35,151 bases of DNA from Chloroflexota bacterium. Its GTDB lineage: Bacteria > Chloroflexota > Dehalococcoidia > GIF9 > AB-539-J10. Each line of letters begins with the position of its first letter. The first letter of the stretch is position 1. The stretch is from NCBI GenBank assembly GCA_030611015.1, contig JAUWQP010000007.1:1-35151 (forward strand), in the 5' to 3' direction. Positions 24,235 to 31,790 of this stretch are shown piece by piece. A model generated the notes under the pieces. That model had not been told where the DNA came from. It worked only from the letters and a program-made list of their open reading frames with translations, and did not search any database. Position numbers and translations under genes: made by a program.

Positions 24235-24897
24235 TTAATTATTCCCCGATGGACTTATCATGAAATCCCCCCATCGGTCAGTAGAAATAAAGCCATATCT
24301 TAAATCACCAATTGCTGTGTCTAGTCTATAATCAGCCAATTGTTCCGCTGTTAAATAGAGAATACCCAGCTCATCTATAACATCAAATGCTTCGTCAAAC
24401 GTCATATCTGGTTCTGTTGCATAAATCGCAGCTAACCAAGATGCTGTAATCATCTCTTCATCAATATCAGGTGTTATGTCCCAACGCACCAAAATTCCAT
24501 CTATATACCCTGTATCATAGCAAATAAATGTTCCTATCCATAGCCAATCCGCAAACTCGTAAATGGAGGACATGAAGTCCATCGCATAATTAACTTCTAC
24601 TTCCTCTATCAATAGCCAAGGTTTTTCAAGATTGTTAACCTCTTCATTCCATCGTTCTACAAAGGTTGCCAAATCATTGCCTTCAATAACACCTCCTATC
24701 GGCTCTCTTGGTTCAATATAATCAGCCCCAACTTCTTCAGGTGGAGGGGGATTTTCTCCTGCTTGTACCGTTACATCAACCCAATCAATGCCATTATCGT
24801 TAACCACTTCCCCTCGTTTTGATGCCCAATCAGCAATTAAGAAAGCCGTAAGTGAAACTAAGCCTACAACAAGTAGAACTATTAATAATCGTTTCAT
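24235..24897 (-). CDS. Secreted or membrane-anchored acidic protein, unknown
   Basis: 220 aa from ATG 24897 (AAGGGATGA upstream); the track adds 10 residues. N-terminal signal/anchor helix MKRLLIVLLVVGLVSLTAFLIA without a lipobox Cys. The remainder is very acidic and extracellular-like, with a Pro-rich linker (GENPPPPEEVG) and a globular part rich in Trp, Tyr and Asp. Net negative charge is extreme. No known domain. Secretion across the membrane is the only prediction I make. Confidence 0.65.
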   Translation of the reverse strand: MKRLLIVLLVVGLVSLTAFLIADWASKRGEVVNDNGIDWVDVTVQAGENPPPPEEVGADYIEPREPIGGVIEGNDLATFVERWNEEVNNLEKPWLLIEEVEVNYAMDFMSSIYEFADWLWIGTFICYDTGYIDGILVRWDITPDIDEEMITASWLAAIYATEPDMTFDEAFDVIDELGILYLTAEQLADYRLDTAIGDLRYGFISTDRWGDFMISPSGNN

Positions 24898-25079
24898 TTC
24901 ATCCCTTCTTCCACCTCTACGAAGCATACGCCTGAATAACTCACGACACCTAGATTCATCACTACCAGCAACACTACTTTAACCTGCTGTTTTCTGCTTA
25001 GCTCTCCAAATCCGCTGGCTGGGCTACTCTTCCCTGCTTACGCGGGTTAATCGGAACTTGACCGGTGCTTCACATTGTC

Positions 25080-25742
25080 CTACAGATACTTCCCAAGGAA
25101 ATCTCTCACGCCACTGCACATATCTTTGACCGAATCTGCATTATACTCTGAAAATTTACCGTGGTCAGCATTATCTCTGATTTCATTCCACACTTCTACA
25201 TTCCTCTGAACAAGCCTATTATAGATTTTAGCATCGGCAATCTTGTGGTTAAGAGAACTTATGTTTTCCTTGCTTTTGAGTGTAATGTCCTTATTTTTTG
25301 CTATCTTTCTTAGTCCATCTTCCAATACTGCACCAATCAAGGAAGCAGCAGGGTCCTTGTACCCCTGTTCTAGTAGATATTCAGCCATTTCCAGAAAGTC
25401 TGTAAAGACATCCGCCGCAACTAAGTCTTCTAGTTTCTTGAGGTAGCCGCCCTCTATATCTTCTTTGGCAGCCTTCAAAATTGATTGCCCTTGAAGTGCA
25501 TCAGTATAAAAGTGGCCGCGACAACCCTGTTGGAACTCTTGAAAATGGGTGCTGTTATCTCCAAGTACAGCCTTCAAAAAGGATAGAGCTCCTGCTCGCC
25601 ATTGGTAAAAAGGGTCATCCGTAACATAGTAATCGTCAATTTCGCCGGAGATTGGTATTAGACGGGGATGCCTTGTTTTTAATACCTTATCTCCTACTTC
25701 TATCAAGTGGTTTAGTCTATCCACTAGTTTCTTATAAAACAT
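25080..25742 (-). CDS. HEPN-like domain protein
   Basis: 220 aa. The C-terminal half (EMAEYLLEQGYKDPAASLIGAVLEDGLRKIA...) is all-helical and ends with EIRDNADHGKF, an RX4H motif as in HEPN RNases, followed by YNADSVKDMCSGVRDFLGKYL. DUF4145-like proteins have similar layouts. HEPN proteins often act as RNA-cleaving toxins or defence effectors. The ATG follows AAGGAAC. It starts 17 nt after a small secreted-peptide gene and should share its promoter. HEPN is a judgement from one motif and helical context. Confidence 0.55.
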   Translation of the reverse strand: MFYKKLVDRLNHLIEVGDKVLKTRHPRLIPISGEIDDYYVTDDPFYQWRAGALSFLKAVLGDNSTHFQEFQQGCRGHFYTDALQGQSILKAAKEDIEGGYLKKLEDLVAADVFTDFLEMAEYLLEQGYKDPAASLIGAVLEDGLRKIAKNKDITLKSKENISSLNHKIADAKIYNRLVQRNVEVWNEIRDNADHGKFSEYNADSVKDMCSGVRDFLGKYL

Positions 25743-25759
25743 AGAGTTCCTTCGCTACG

Positions 25760-25957
25760 CTACTCGTTAAGTCCGCCAGTCCTTGTAATCATTATTGTAG
25801 CACTTGCCGAAGAATTGCTCGCCTTGCTTATACTGCTGGCTATCTCATTATCGGGGATGCTGGTATCAGCAACGGAAATGTCCTTATCACTTGAGCCAAG
25901 CAGGACTAACCCTACTAGAAGGGTTGCAAGGGCTACTATAGTGACCAGCCTCTTCAC
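25760..25957 (-). CDS. Small secreted peptide, copy A
   Basis: 65 aa with GTG start behind AGGGGG. Signal-peptide-like N-terminus MKRLVTIVALATLLVGLVLL, then a polar Ser/Asp-rich mature part containing DKDISVADT and IPDNE. It is a close paralogue of 28404-28595 at protein and DNA level, including the upstream region. No Cys, no lipobox. Unknown function; a secreted signal, a small adhesin or a toxin-like peptide are all possible. Located just upstream of the HEPN-like gene. Confidence 0.65.
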   Translation of the reverse strand: MKRLVTIVALATLLVGLVLLGSSDKDISVADTSIPDNEIASSISKASNSSASATIMITRTGGLNE

Positions 25958-25983
25958 TTCAACCCCCTCTTAAATCAATTATA
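25944..25983 (-). repeat. 40-bp upstream block shared by the two secreted-peptide genes (copy A)
   Basis: Identical to 28582-28621. On the minus strand it runs from TATAAT through AGGGGG to the GTG start and first codons, so it carries a -10 box, ribosome-binding site and start codon. Confidence 0.85.
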
Positions 25984-26020
25984 GGCTTGAATAACCATAG
26001 AAACAATATCCTTGAGGGGT

Positions 26021-26062
26021 AAATGGGGACAAGTGAAAGGGAAGCACCGCGCCATACTGAAC
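26021..26062. repeat. Imperfect intergenic repeat, copy 1
   Basis: Contains AAAGGGAAGCACC and matches 26535-26573 (AAAGGGAGGCACC) with small gaps. Each copy starts about 22-28 nt beyond the stop of a minus-strand gene. Confidence 0.5.
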
Positions 26063-26089
26063 TAGAACTGAGGGATGTCAGTATGCTTT

Positions 26090-26446
26090 TTATTGTTTAC
26101 TAGGTGGTGAAAATCCAATGGTCTTCCGAGGTTTAGCAGTTTTCATATCAAAATATATAAGAATAGCATCTAGCTTAGTTAAGAAATAACTCTTACGCAC
26201 ATATCTATCTCGTGAGTGTGTCTCTCCCTCTAATGAAGAAAATATAGGTTCAATTTCTGAATCTGGTATATAAAATTGGGAAACATTCATACCGATTTCT
26301 TCAAGTGATTTTAAGACGCTATGAAATTCTTCAACGTAAGAGGATTTAATACTGTTGTATTCGGTAATGGATGGCTGGTCAATATTCTTTCTTAGTGATG
26401 AAAGAACTGCATAGGCACGTAAAATTATGTCCTGATTTTCTTCCAT
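26090..26446 (-). CDS. Hypothetical protein
   Basis: 118 aa, helical and charged, beginning MEENQDIILRAYAVLSSLRK, with a hydrophobic stretch FLTKLDAILIYFD near residues 87-99. No motif recognised. AAGG lies 11 nt upstream of the ATG. An 18-bp direct repeat (26511-26528) lies in its upstream region and is shared with the 27504 gene. Confidence 0.55.
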   Translation of the reverse strand: MEENQDIILRAYAVLSSLRKNIDQPSITEYNSIKSSYVEEFHSVLKSLEEIGMNVSQFYIPDSEIEPIFSSLEGETHSRDRYVRKSYFLTKLDAILIYFDMKTAKPRKTIGFSPPSKQ

Positions 26447-26510
26447 TTGAACTTTACCTTGCGTGATTATTGTACCATAGCTGTTAATACAAATTCGTAT
26501 GGTGTCCCTG

Positions 26511-26528
26511 ATACTACTGCCTTATTTG
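26511..26528. repeat. 18-bp direct repeat upstream of minus-strand genes, copy 1
   Basis: ATACTACTGCCTTATTTG, identical to 27592-27609. Both copies lie 65-90 nt upstream of minus-strand start codons (26446, 27504). Confidence 0.75.
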
Positions 26529-26534
26529 AAGGAT

Positions 26535-26573
26535 GAATGGACAAATAGGAAAGGGAGGCACCACACCAGAACC
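26535..26573. repeat. Imperfect intergenic repeat, copy 2
   Basis: Gapped match to 26021-26062, located 22 nt beyond the stop of the 26595-27065 gene. Confidence 0.5.
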
Positions 26574-26594
26574 AAGGGAGCGTTACACATCAGC

Positions 26595-27065
26595 CTAGTA
26601 ATTCTCTTGGTGATGCTCAAATAACAACTTGATGTCACGTGGACTAAGTGTGATACCAAATGCTTGCTTTATGCTCTTCGGGGTAGGTTTAAGTTGAGTT
26701 TTGTTTGCATCCTGACAGATTGTAGTCCTGATAAGTAACGCTAGTATACCTTTGTAATACTTCGGAGACAATCTAGTCTGCTCAACCATTAAACTAATAA
26801 GTCTCACCTGTTTTGAAATAGCCTCAACAATACCAGAATCCTTGAGATGCGGGGCTAATTCGTATGAGTTGGAAACAATTAGATTCATTTCCTTGCTAAT
26901 TTCCGAAAGGATTCCTTTTAACTCGCTATTATCACAAGCTTCTAATTTGTAAGTATAGCCCACCAACTTCCCTGTGGATTCAAGAATACCGTCTCGTTTC
27001 TTATATAGCCGATCTATGAGTTCAAGGAAGTGCTGTGGGGGTTGAACATTTGGTACGTTAGACAT
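26595..27065 (-). CDS. Hypothetical protein
   Basis: 156 aa, mostly helical, no Cys clusters or membrane segments. It starts MSNVPNVQPPQHFLELIDRL behind AAGGAAC. Not recognised. It lies 25 nt after the stop of the zinc/HNH-like gene and likely follows it on one transcript. Confidence 0.55.
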   Translation of the reverse strand: MSNVPNVQPPQHFLELIDRLYKKRDGILESTGKLVGYTYKLEACDNSELKGILSEISKEMNLIVSNSYELAPHLKDSGIVEAISKQVRLISLMVEQTRLSPKYYKGILALLIRTTICQDANKTQLKPTPKSIKQAFGITLSPRDIKLLFEHHQENY

Positions 27066-27090
27066 TCAAAGTTCCTTATGCTCTTTATTG

Positions 27091-27504
27091 TTATTCATAC
27101 CTCTCAATCTCTAATAACTTCTCAATCCCTAGCTCCAAGACTTCATGGAGTAATTTAATGCGACCAGCTATTTTATCTCTACTTTTTGTCTTCCTAGTCT
27201 CATTCAATTTTCTTAATTTGACCAATTCAGCGAACCTTTTAATATCAGTCTCTAGTAGCACGGGGTTATGCAGAAGCTCCTCGTGGCATTCATAGCAGAA
27301 TTCCTCAGTTTGACCTTCAATATTCCAAGGACATTCCTTGAAGATTGGCTCTCTCTGTTCTCCTCTCCGATTTCGTGAACGACCAAGAAAACGTTCTGCA
27401 AGATTGTGATGTTTCGTGGCATGAGAACGTCCTTTAATTGATGGCTTAGCGTATTCACCTTCACGATGGATAATACATCCACAAATCGCACAATTACTTA
27501 TCAT
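27091..27504 (-). CDS. HNH-like zinc protein
   Basis: 137 aa. Paired Cys at NCAICGC and at CPW...EEFCYECHEELLHNP frame a central GRSHATKHHNLAERF segment. This layout (CxxC, a central HH, then CxxCH followed by LLHNP) fits treble-clef HNH-type nucleases. The C-terminal 45 residues are a basic, helical tail. It is preceded by GGGGTGG and an 18-bp repeat shared with the 26446 gene. Catalytic competence is not certain. Confidence 0.6.
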   Translation of the reverse strand: MISNCAICGCIIHREGEYAKPSIKGRSHATKHHNLAERFLGRSRNRRGEQREPIFKECPWNIEGQTEEFCYECHEELLHNPVLLETDIKRFAELVKLRKLNETRKTKSRDKIAGRIKLLHEVLELGIEKLLEIERYE

Positions 27505-27591
27505 GTTACCACCCCAATTATTTATTACATTATAAGTTCATTTTAGAATAAGACAAGAGCTAAGTCCAACAAATCGATTAGGTATAATTCT

Positions 27592-27609
27592 ATACTACTG
27601 CCTTATTTG
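27592..27609. repeat. 18-bp direct repeat, copy 2
   Basis: ATACTACTGCCTTATTTG, identical to 26511-26528. It lies close to the 12-bp palindrome GGGGTATACCCC (27629-27640) in the region between divergent genes. Confidence 0.75.
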
Positions 27610-27682
27610 GTGATAAGGTTAAGGAATGGGGGTATACCCCTGGGGCATATAATAACGTAGCATTAACTCTAGGGACAGGACA

Positions 27683-28345
27683 TTGTCTATCATTCAGTTA
27701 GCGAAGGTTCTTCAGTTATCAGGCTTCCTGCTTGCCAGTATATTTGGAGGTATTCTGCTAGACAAGGCGGTAGGAGGGAAAATCGCCGAAGGGTTTATAT
27801 CTCTGTTTGTTGGATTTGTTAATAGATTGAGAAAGTTCATGCAAAAATTGGCAAAATACATAATTCCACCAAAAGAGCCAGAATATCCCACACTCACGTG
27901 GTGGGAAGCTCTAGCCCTTTTCTTCTTCTGGTCAGGCTCGCTCACCGCCCTTATAATAGGTTGGTTAAAACATATCTCAGTTCTGCTATGGACTGGGGTC
28001 GGCCTTTATTCCGCATATGCGTCGTTTTTTCTGTTCGTGGGGCCAGCTTTTATGTTTGTACCATGGGTACAAGCAAGGTGGGGCCGAATCGTTTATGTAC
28101 GAAATGGGCGAGAACTCTCGGCAAAAGAATTCTTCCCTGAATACGCTCTAATGGCTTCGGCAGCCGTGTCTGGTATTGTTTGGCTCGTGGCACTTGCACT
28201 GTTTTTCTTTTCCTATTTTCTCAAAGTATCTAGTTATACCATGAAGATGCTTGCAAATCCCAGAGTGCCGAAAGTTGCTTTCACAGTTCTAGGATTCGTA
28301 ATGCTGCTCGCTGGTCTGATAATTGATACTATAGCAACATTTTGA
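27683..28345 (+). CDS. Polytopic membrane protein, unknown
   Basis: 220 aa from TTG 27683 with a weak ACAGGA site. Hydrophobic segments around residues 5-25, 35-50, 75-95, 99-125, 150-175 and 198-217 suggest five or six spans. There are no recognised transporter signatures. It is the only plus-strand gene between the integrase and the Rep region, divergent from the HNH-like gene. Confidence 0.6.
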   Translation: MSIIQLAKVLQLSGFLLASIFGGILLDKAVGGKIAEGFISLFVGFVNRLRKFMQKLAKYIIPPKEPEYPTLTWWEALALFFFWSGSLTALIIGWLKHISVLLWTGVGLYSAYASFFLFVGPAFMFVPWVQARWGRIVYVRNGRELSAKEFFPEYALMASAAVSGIVWLVALALFFFSYFLKVSSYTMKMLANPRVPKVAFTVLGFVMLLAGLIIDTIATF

Positions 28346-28403
28346 CTAGAACAAGACCCTCATATTTAGCCAAAATGTTACCTTTTCAGGTCAACTTGCT
28401 GGC

Positions 28404-28595
28404 CTACTCATCAGCCACAGCGTACATCGTAATTGTAATGGCAGCAGTTGCGGAGGAATTGCTGCTTACCCTACTAGCTACCTCATTATCGGGGATGTTG
28501 GTATCAGCAACGGAAATGTCCTTATCACTTGAGCCAAGCAGGATTAACCCTGCCAGAAGGACTGCAATGGTGACTACAGTAACCAGCCTCTTCAC
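28404..28595 (-). CDS. Small secreted peptide, copy B
   Basis: 63 aa paralogue of 25760-25957: signal-like MKRLVTVVTIAVLLAGLILL, then DKDISVADT, IPDNEVAS and a Ser/Ala-rich end. The upstream 40 bp are identical to copy A and most of the coding DNA is nearly identical, so the duplication is recent. Unlike copy A, no HEPN-like gene follows; the convergent membrane-protein gene ends 59 nt beyond its stop. Confidence 0.65.
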   Translation of the reverse strand: MKRLVTVVTIAVLLAGLILLGSSDKDISVADTNIPDNEVASRVSSNSSATAAITITMYAVADE

Positions 28596-28621
28596 TTCAA
28601 CCCCCTCTTAAATCAATTATA
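28582..28621 (-). repeat. 40-bp upstream block shared by the two secreted-peptide genes (copy B)
   Basis: Identical to 25944-25983; carries the TATAAT box, AGGGGG and GTG start of copy B. Confidence 0.85.
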
Positions 28622-28722
28622 TCCCTAACCAATCGTTAATAGAAGACGTCGAGTGGCTACACATTTTCCTACTACAAATTAGGTATTACGTCCCCAGAAT
28701 AATTAGAGAGCTCGCCACCATA

Positions 28723-29601
28723 CTAGAGTTGATCACGCACCTTGTCTCGAGCCGCCTCTACTTGCTGCTTTGTTTTTGTGATGAGCTTCTTTGCGCCTGC
28801 TTGATACTTTAAGAACCATTGCTCCGTCATGTCGGGAGAGTATTCCCAAAGGTTTAGCTGCTCGCACCACGCAACCATACTGTTCACATAAGACTCGATA
28901 GATTTGTAGAATGCCTGGTCTTCATCAATATAACGATTTGTTACCAGCAATTCGGCTGCTGCCACTCTAAAACGACCAGTAGCATAGATACGCTTCTTAG
29001 GCTCTGCTTGGTTTGCTTTGGCTTTATAAATGACATCTTCAAGGACATCCAGATTTCTAACGCATTCTGACAGCATTGCTTCTAGCCGCCGCAGCGCCTC
29101 GTCTCGACGGAAAATCTCAAACAATGTTCCTCGCCCAGCAACGGTCTCCAATACGTGACTATCAGGTTTGTCGGGATTTGACAAACAATCCTCAATAGCT
29201 TCTTTAAAGTCTCTCCTAAATTTTGCTGTTTGTATGTGATCCCCTGGATGATAGAAGAGAGTGCCTTTAACACTAATATCAAAGGGGAGCGATGTACCTG
29301 CTTCTGCAATTGTAACTGTGCCATGTTTGAAACTCTGGCGAATCCCTAGCTCCCAGTACACATTAGGATTCGAATCTGTGAGGTCTGCAACCACTACAGG
29401 AGACACAACAAGATTGGTGATGATTTCCCTTAGAATATCCACACGAAGTGGCTTTGAGCGGTAGGCTCCGAGTTCTGGGTTCTCCTCAATAAGGGGCTTT
29501 AAGAAATCATCAAAATGATCTGTCCAGTAGGTCGTGGTATGGTGCTCTGTCGTCTTGCTAAACGGCATTATTACGAAACAACGCTGTCGCTTATTCGGCA
29601 T
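28723..29601 (-). CDS. TIR/nucleoside deoxyribosyltransferase-like N-terminal domain protein
   Basis: 292 aa from ATG 29601 (AGGGGGG upstream). N-terminal domain, residues about 1-115: CFVIMPFSKT, DILREIITNLVVSPVVVADLTDSNPNVYWELGIR, the signature of the Rossmann-like deoxyribosyltransferase/TIR-like group, with Glu in YWELG as candidate catalytic residue. The C-terminal half is helical (RRDEALRRLEAMLSECVRNLDVLED) and unassigned. In defence proteins such domains cleave NAD or nucleotides. It is the last gene of a tight five-gene operon and also has its own extended -10 (TGGTATAAT) at 29634-29626. Confidence 0.72.
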   Translation of the reverse strand: MPNKRQRCFVIMPFSKTTEHHTTTYWTDHFDDFLKPLIEENPELGAYRSKPLRVDILREIITNLVVSPVVVADLTDSNPNVYWELGIRQSFKHGTVTIAEAGTSLPFDISVKGTLFYHPGDHIQTAKFRRDFKEAIEDCLSNPDKPDSHVLETVAGRGTLFEIFRRDEALRRLEAMLSECVRNLDVLEDVIYKAKANQAEPKKRIYATGRFRVAAAELLVTNRYIDEDQAFYKSIESYVNSMVAWCEQLNLWEYSPDMTEQWFLKYQAGAKKLITKTKQQVEAARDKVRDQL

Positions 29602-29606
29602 GTAAA

Positions 29607-29960
29607 TCACCCCCCTTCTAATCCGATTATACCACCAGCCAACTTGAGAGAGAAGACATGAACAAATAGAGCAAAGAGAAGCGTTGCACTATGATTGACA
29701 CCCACTACTGCTGGGGATACAATCGGGGAGGCAAATATCTCCTCTAAAGCTCGCTCTGATTCCAATCCCCAATGCCAAGTATCTTCAAAAGCGGTTATCT
29801 GAGCCTGCGAAGGTTCACCAGTCTGCTCTTTGTATAGAACATTATAGGTTGCCTTGCTGTTGAATGGCGGATCGAGGTAAACAAGGTCAACAGAGTTATC
29901 AGGAATATATTTCCGCAGGATTTCTAGGTTATCACCATAGTAAAGAACATTGGTATCCAT
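29607..29960 (-). pseudogene. DNA methyltransferase, truncated 5' fragment
   Basis: The first 75-80 codons read MDTNVLYYGDNLEILRKYIP, then NSVDLVYLDPPFNS (motif IV DPPF) and AFEDTWHWG, a clear start of an adenine/cytosine-N4 methyltransferase of the type found in type III-like or solitary enzymes. After ESERALEEI the sequence becomes unrelated hydrophobic residues and stops at 29607. The SAM-binding FxGxG motif and the target domain are missing, so no methylation activity is expected. ATG 29960 with AGAGG is the start. It sits between the PLD-like and TIR-like genes with gaps of under 10 nt. Confidence 0.75.
29626..29634 (-). promoter_or_regulatory. Extended -10 promoter for the TIR-like gene
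   Basis: TGGTATAAT on the minus strand inside the 3' end of the methyltransferase remnant, 25 nt before the ATG at 29601. No -35 box needed for an extended -10. Confidence 0.45.
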
Positions 29961-29969
29961 TATCATCCT

Positions 29970-30752
29970 CTAGAACGTATTTGACTGCTTCCACCTTCTA
30001 TCAAAATTCTCACTTAATGCTTCGTAAATATTTTTACTGCTTGCTTCATTCAATACAATAGCAAAAGACTCTTTCGCTCCCAAGTTCTTCATACTATGTC
30101 CTAACAAAACAAGGGAGGTAGGGGAAATGATATACCTATCATGTAGGTCTTTGTTTGGATAATCTCTAAATTCAACATCCGCATTCTCAGTCTTGAAATC
30201 CCCAAGTTCACGCAATAGCTTATTTTTCGCATTCATGTTTGTAATGTTTTCTAGCTTAGTTAAGAATTTGATTGGTCTGGCTTTCACGTCCTTGATGACA
30301 TCAAGAGTTCTCTCCCCACAATAAGGGTCTACAATTCTTAGTTTACCTGTAAGTGACTCTAAGATTCTTGTTACTAAAACCCTTTTACTCGAATATCTTT
30401 GTCCAGGTTCAAAGTAAAATACTTCCAACGTACCTTGTGGTTTCAGGGATATTAAATAGCCTTTGCCAGATTTCATTATTTCGTAAAAAATCTGCCCGCC
30501 ATCCCGATAACAATGAACTTTGTCACCTGCTCTATTAAGGGCACGAGCTATGCTTGCTGGGCTTATACTAACTTCTTGGACTTCTCTGAGTATTGAAGAT
30601 ACTTGTTCAGTGTTCATCCTTCTCTGTCTCAGTTCATCTTTTCCTACCCATAACACCCAAAGCGTTTGTTGGATAATGCTTTGACAATCCTCAAACGGAG
30701 GAAAGCCGCTAACATCTGCTCTTGCGAATCTTTTCAGAATTCTAGATTCCAT
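29970..30752 (-). CDS. Winged-helix plus PLD-like domain protein
   Basis: 260 aa. The N-terminal half has a winged-helix-like region (MNTEQVSSILREVQEVSISPASIARALNRAGDKV). The C-terminal half reads LRIVDPYCGERTLDVIKD, then ADVEFRDYPNKDLHDRYIIS and LLGHSMKNLGAKESF, resembling the phospholipase D-like fold seen in several uncharacterised defence-associated proteins. The usual HxK is HDR here, so nuclease activity is uncertain. Third gene of the operon from 31597; it starts 4 nt after the preceding stop and ends 9 nt before the methyltransferase fragment. Confidence 0.6.
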   Translation of the reverse strand: MESRILKRFARADVSGFPPFEDCQSIIQQTLWVLWVGKDELRQRRMNTEQVSSILREVQEVSISPASIARALNRAGDKVHCYRDGGQIFYEIMKSGKGYLISLKPQGTLEVFYFEPGQRYSSKRVLVTRILESLTGKLRIVDPYCGERTLDVIKDVKARPIKFLTKLENITNMNAKNKLLRELGDFKTENADVEFRDYPNKDLHDRYIISPTSLVLLGHSMKNLGAKESFAIVLNEASSKNIYEALSENFDRRWKQSNTF

Positions 30753-30756
30753 AATG

Positions 30757-31167
30757 TTACTGCTTCTTCAAATCATTATCTACATATTGTATACCCAAAT
30801 TGGTTAAAACCCATGCTTGCTTATTGTCCTTTTTCTCCTCGGCACTCATAATGAATCCCTTACGGATGTTCTTGTTGACTACATCATTGATATTTACAGG
30901 GGGAGGTTCTTTTGCTGACCTAAAGTCCACTTCAATATCGGAACTATTAAACGAAGTGTAGTCTTGGAAGATTTCAAGATAGTAACCAACCAATAGTGTT
31001 TTGTCTACATCTGTTTTTGGTTTCTTAGATATGAAAATTTCCCTGATTGAAAGTTTCTTGGTTGTAGTCTCCCCCTTATCACCAGGTCTCTTTTCTAAAT
31101 AGGCTATTCTCTTCTCGTGATCCTCTAATTGACTTTTTATAGCGTTAAGCATATCCTCAACCGACAT
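30757..31167 (-). CDS. Coiled-coil plus winged-helix-like protein
   Basis: 136 aa. N-terminal coiled coil (MLNAIKSQLEDHEKRIAYLEK), then a linker and a C-terminal helical domain: SIREIFISKKPKTDVDKTLLVGYYLE and VNINDVVNKNIRKGFIMSAEEK...AWVLTNLGIQYV. I recognise this C-terminal domain as a widespread uncharacterised module that looks like a DNA-binding or oligomer adaptor. AAGGAGGG lies 8 nt before the ATG. It overlaps the preceding gene by 11 nt. Confidence 0.65.
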   Translation of the reverse strand: MSVEDMLNAIKSQLEDHEKRIAYLEKRPGDKGETTTKKLSIREIFISKKPKTDVDKTLLVGYYLEIFQDYTSFNSSDIEVDFRSAKEPPPVNINDVVNKNIRKGFIMSAEEKKDNKQAWVLTNLGIQYVDNDLKKQ

Positions 31168-31597
31168 TATCTTTGCCCTCCTTGCTCACTTTCTTGTTTA
31201 TTTCCTTCAGTGTTTTTTCTAGAACATTCAGAGCGATAGCATGATAAGCGTATTTGCCTCTAGTAATCTGATGAATCTTGTTCTCTTCTCGAAGGTCTTT
31301 AAGCCAGGGAAGTAGAGAACCTTTAGGAACTCCCAACTCATCCATCAATTCTTGGTTTCCAACATCGTTCGTTGCACTCAATTCAGCTTCTTTGGCGTAC
31401 ATTTTACCTATCAGATACAAAAGTATGTTCTGTTTCCCAGTCAATTCATCCTTCACAATAACATCAATCTTTCCGTCTTTGGTGATTCGAGTCAGTTGCT
31501 TTGCTAAATTAAAGTTCTTCTCAAGAGCACTGGCATAATCAACCGTCATTTCCTCAATAATTTTTTGCTTGAGATTACCTGCCATTCTGTTCTCCAT
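31157..31597 (-). CDS. Winged-helix-like protein, first gene of the five-gene operon
   Basis: 146 aa. Residues 60-130 (ILLYLIGKMYAKEAELSATNDVGNQELMDELGVPKGSLLPWLKDLREENKI...YAYHAIALNVLEKTL) form a winged-helix-like DNA-binding region. The ATG at 31597 has AGAGGAG 8 nt upstream and a consensus promoter 36-64 nt upstream. It may be an autoregulator or the sensor of the operon. Homologues in related operons are known to me only as hypothetical. Confidence 0.65.
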   Translation of the reverse strand: MENRMAGNLKQKIIEEMTVDYASALEKNFNLAKQLTRITKDGKIDVIVKDELTGKQNILLYLIGKMYAKEAELSATNDVGNQELMDELGVPKGSLLPWLKDLREENKIHQITRGKYAYHAIALNVLEKTLKEINKKVSKEGKDNVG

Positions 31598-31632
31598 TCA
31601 TTGACTCCTCTTATAATCATAATCTAAGTAAC

Positions 31633-31661
31633 ATTATAATCTATGCCAATTTTAAAGTCAA
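31633..31661 (-). promoter_or_regulatory. Consensus sigma-70 promoter of the five-gene operon
   Basis: TTGACT (31661-31656), exactly 17 nt, then TATAAT (31638-31633) on the minus strand; the leader would be about 30 nt. Confidence 0.85.
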
Positions 31662-31757
31662 GTCGTAAAGTGGGTAAATAGCTATAAATAAAGCAATATG
31701 ATAATCAAATAATCTTTCACCATAACTTAAGCTATACTCTAGCACTTGGGCACAAAC

Positions 31758-31786
31758 AGAGGGACAGCTTTAGCGGCTGTCCCTCT
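31758..31786. terminator. 11-bp perfect hairpin between genes
   Basis: AGAGGGACAGC (31758-31768) and GCTGTCCCTCT (31776-31786) with a 7-nt loop. It lies 5 nt after the stop of the 31791-32054 gene. The U-tract is weak on both strands, so factor-independent termination is likely but not certain. Confidence 0.65.
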
Positions 31787-31790
31787 TCGA

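Noticed and set aside
28342-28611. 89-aa plus-strand ORF
   Set aside because: Antisense shadow of the secreted peptide copy B.
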